From: Prevotellaceae bacterium MN60
Lineage (GTDB): Bacteria; Bacteroidota; Bacteroidia; Bacteroidales; Bacteroidaceae
Reading direction: 5' to 3'
Assembly: GCA_900199555.1 (NCBI GenBank)
Contig: FZQZ01000012.1
Location: forward strand, 1 to 64,000
Length of the DNA stretch: 64,000 bases
The translations under genes were made by a program, and so were the position numbers. Numbering within the stretch: position 1 is the first letter of the stretch; the number at the start of each line of letters is the position of its first letter. The notes below the pieces were generated by a model, which saw nothing but the letters and a program-made list of their open reading frames with translations, did not search any database and was not told the origin of the DNA. Shown here one piece after another: positions 62,187-64,000 of the stretch.

Positions 62187-63210
62187 GCAACGACTGAATA
62201 ACCTGTTCTTCTTTCTTGGCTGTGCAGCATGCGTGGTCATGCTATTCACCTTTGATGTCAGCTTTGTAGAGCTGTGGGGACATATATGCCATGCAGGTTA
62301 TTGGCTGTTGCCCATTCTGGGTATATGGTTTGTAGTCTATGGACTCAACGCCTTTGCGTGGAAAGCCATCATCGAAGGTAATATCGGAAAGAAGGCGCCT
62401 ATCAGTTTCTGGCGCATCTATCGACTCACCATTACGGGTTATGCCCTGAACTATGCTACGCCTGTTGGCGGACTGGGTGGTGAGCCTTATCGCATCATGG
62501 AACTGTCGAAGGATATCGACAATCAGCATGCCACGTCGAGTGTCATCCTCTATGCTATGATGCACTTCTTTGCCCACTTCTGGTTTTGGTTTATCAGCAT
62601 CTTCATCTATCTGGCGTTGGTGCTCGTTGGCGATATGCCCATGACCACAGCCATAGGATTGGTGCTGGGTGTTATCATCCTGTTCTGCCTATTGGCCTTT
62701 TATATCTTCTCGCGTGGTTATCGCCATGGCCTGGTGGTATATGTGTTGGGTCTGATAGGTAAGATTCCTTTCCTGCGCGGATGGAGCCGTCGCTTCCGTG
62801 GCAAGCATGCCGAGGCATTGCGTAATATCGATGCACAAATAGTTGCACTCTACGCACAGGATAGCAAAGCTTTCTATACCAGTCTGGTGTTGGAGTATAG
62901 TTCGCGTATGGTGCAGAGCCTAGAGGTCATGTTTATGCTATTGTTGTTCGGCATCGATAATGGTGGCGGAATAGATGGACTGGTTTTGACCTATCTGCAT
63001 TCTGTGCTGATTGTGGCCTTCACCACTTTGTTTGCCAACCTGATAGGTTTCCTGCCGATGCAGATTGGTGTGCAAGAGGGCGGCTTCGTGCTGAGTATTG
63101 CTGCACTCGGACTGTCTGCTGCCCTTGGTATCTTTGTCAGCATCATCTGCCGTGTACGTGAAATCATCTGGATAGCCGTGGGAATGGCACTGATGAAAAT
63201 AAAAGAATAA
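62173..63210 (+). CDS. flippase-like membrane protein (lysylphosphatidylglycerol synthase TM family)
   Basis: The 345-residue protein has about eight hydrophobic helices. The conserved GYALNYATPVGGLGGEPYRI is the signature of the UPF0104/LPG synthase transmembrane family, and NLIGFLPMQIGVQEGGFVLS occurs near the end. Members flip or help synthesise lipids, but this one has no cytoplasmic synthase domain. It overlaps the upstream gene by 14 nt, so it likely works on the lipid made by that enzyme. Confidence 0.88.
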   Translation: MVWTKQRLNNLFFFLGCAACVVMLFTFDVSFVELWGHICHAGYWLLPILGIWFVVYGLNAFAWKAIIEGNIGKKAPISFWRIYRLTITGYALNYATPVGGLGGEPYRIMELSKDIDNQHATSSVILYAMMHFFAHFWFWFISIFIYLALVLVGDMPMTTAIGLVLGVIILFCLLAFYIFSRGYRHGLVVYVLGLIGKIPFLRGWSRRFRGKHAEALRNIDAQIVALYAQDSKAFYTSLVLEYSSRMVQSLEVMFMLLLFGIDNGGGIDGLVLTYLHSVLIVAFTTLFANLIGFLPMQIGVQEGGFVLSIAALGLSAALGIFVSIICRVREIIWIAVGMALMKIKE

Positions 63211-63249
63211 TAATTATGCACCATGCATTATTAATTATGCATTAAAGAT

Positions 63250-63978
63250 ATGATTGGAGTAATATTAGCTGCCGGAATGGCAAAGCGACTGCGCCCACTG
63301 ACTGACGCATGTCCTAAGTGTTTATTGAAGATTGGTGAGCGCACCTTGTTGCAGCGTACTGTTGATGCAATGCTGGCTGCAGATATCGATGAGTTGGTAG
63401 TGGTGACAGGTTATCGTGCCGAGATGATACGCGACTTCCTGACGAAGCAGTATCCCTCGCTGAACATCCACTTTATCCATAATGCAGACTACGAGCACAA
63501 CAATAATATCTTCTCGTTGTGGATGACACGTCCATACACCGAGGGCAAAGACTTCTTGTTGTCTGATAGCGACATCCTCTTCGATCCACAACTCATCCGT
63601 GCCGTTTTGGCTACTGACGGCAATGCACTGGCACTGAATCGACATGAGTGTGGAGAGGAAGAAATCAAGGTGATTGTTGACGATGAGAACCGCATCATGG
63701 AACTCAGCAAGACCTGCTCTATTGAGAAGGCTATTGGTGAGAGCGTAGGCTTTGAAAAGATGACTGCCGAGTATAGCACAGCCCTCTTCAAAGAGCTGGA
63801 GCAGATGATTGAGAACGAAGGCCTCGTTGATGTTTTCTACGAGCGTGCCTTCGAGCGTCTCATCCCTCAGGGACATACTTTTCGCATTGTCGATACCACC
63901 CAGTTCTTCTCTATCGAATTGGATACTCCCGAGGATTTTGAGAATGCGAAACAGCTGATTCCTGCTGCACTCTACTAA
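63250..63978 (+). CDS. nucleotidyltransferase of the sugar/choline/inositol-phosphate type
   Basis: The 242-residue product has the NTP-transferase start MIGVILAAGMAKRLRPLTDA followed by CPKCLLKIGERTLL, then HNNNIFSLWMT, LLSDSDILFD and GESVGFEKM. The NN-IFSL and SVG-EK segments recall LicC- or inositol-phosphate cytidylyltransferase-like proteins that make CDP-activated alcohols. Together with the upstream CDP-alcohol phosphotransferase-like gene this suggests activation and transfer of one polar head group. A short AT-rich repeat (AATTATGCA blocks, 63211-63245) separates it from the flippase gene. Confidence 0.87.
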   Translation: MIGVILAAGMAKRLRPLTDACPKCLLKIGERTLLQRTVDAMLAADIDELVVVTGYRAEMIRDFLTKQYPSLNIHFIHNADYEHNNNIFSLWMTRPYTEGKDFLLSDSDILFDPQLIRAVLATDGNALALNRHECGEEEIKVIVDDENRIMELSKTCSIEKAIGESVGFEKMTAEYSTALFKELEQMIENEGLVDVFYERAFERLIPQGHTFRIVDTTQFFSIELDTPEDFENAKQLIPAALY

Positions 63979-64000
63979 GACTTATTTGTCACACGCAGTT

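Overview
The window comes from a member of the Bacteroidales, most likely a Prevotella/Segatella-type genome. I base this on promoters of the TAnnTTTG (-7) type in front of most transcription units, scarce Shine-Dalgarno sites, a SusC/SusD pair, a BspA-like leucine-rich repeat protein and a giant secreted protein with type IX secretion-like C-termini, a DUF3467 gene in front of rpsL, and L36 and S14 proteins lacking zinc-binding cysteines. No database search was possible; family names come from recognised motifs.

Layout. 1-1240: start of a VapE-type gene and a hypothetical gene, with a GC-rich composite repeat between them. 1490-12924: a BspA-like protein, a 2390-residue repeat protein with a small tail gene, a membrane-anchored AraC regulator and a DUF4294 protein. 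13159-18627: a glutaminyl-cyclase-like M28 lipoprotein, an unusual amidotransferase/M19 dipeptidase fusion carrying a short tandem repeat in frame, an Lrp regulator, an O-methyltransferase, aroQ and xerD. 18641-22562: an operon of a DUF3737 protein, a MalY-type C-S lyase and an OPT transporter. 22704-57207: DUF3467, the str genes (rpsL, rpsG, fusA, rpsJ) and the S10/spc/alpha ribosomal genes through rpoA and rplQ. 57304-63978: a GH31 glycosidase, then a four-gene cluster (HisC-like aminotransferase, CDP-alcohol phosphotransferase-like protein, flippase-like membrane protein, sugar/alcohol-phosphate nucleotidyltransferase) that looks like polar-head-group or glycolipid synthesis.

The ribosomal superoperon is split: a terminator follows rpsJ, and rplC starts from its own promoter about 15.6 kb later. 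The intervening DNA holds a structured non-coding RNA locus ending in a terminator, a HaeIII-type (predicted GGCC) restriction-modification system with an extra cytosine methyltransferase, an AEC transporter, and a sulfur-flavoured block: a periplasmic binding-like protein, SusC, SusD and a TlpA-like thioredoxin, preceded by two PLP enzymes of Cys/Met metabolism.

The most interesting candidate system is at 39333-39570. The leader of the binding protein-SusC-SusD-TlpA operon contains a small ORF starting with many Met codons and four consecutive Cys codons. Those Cys codons can pair into an 11-bp hairpin, and the ORF runs in another frame across the start of the first structural gene. This suggests cysteine (or methionine) sensing by ribosome stalling on a TonB-dependent uptake operon. 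Other notable items are the RNA locus at 26963-27600, 22-bp tandem repeat arrays at two loci, paired CTAGG-N4-CCTAG palindromes in two ribosomal intergenic gaps, a 72-bp palindrome that acts as a two-way promoter between aroQ and xerD, and three promoters placed exactly 4 nt before a start codon, which suggests leaderless mRNAs.
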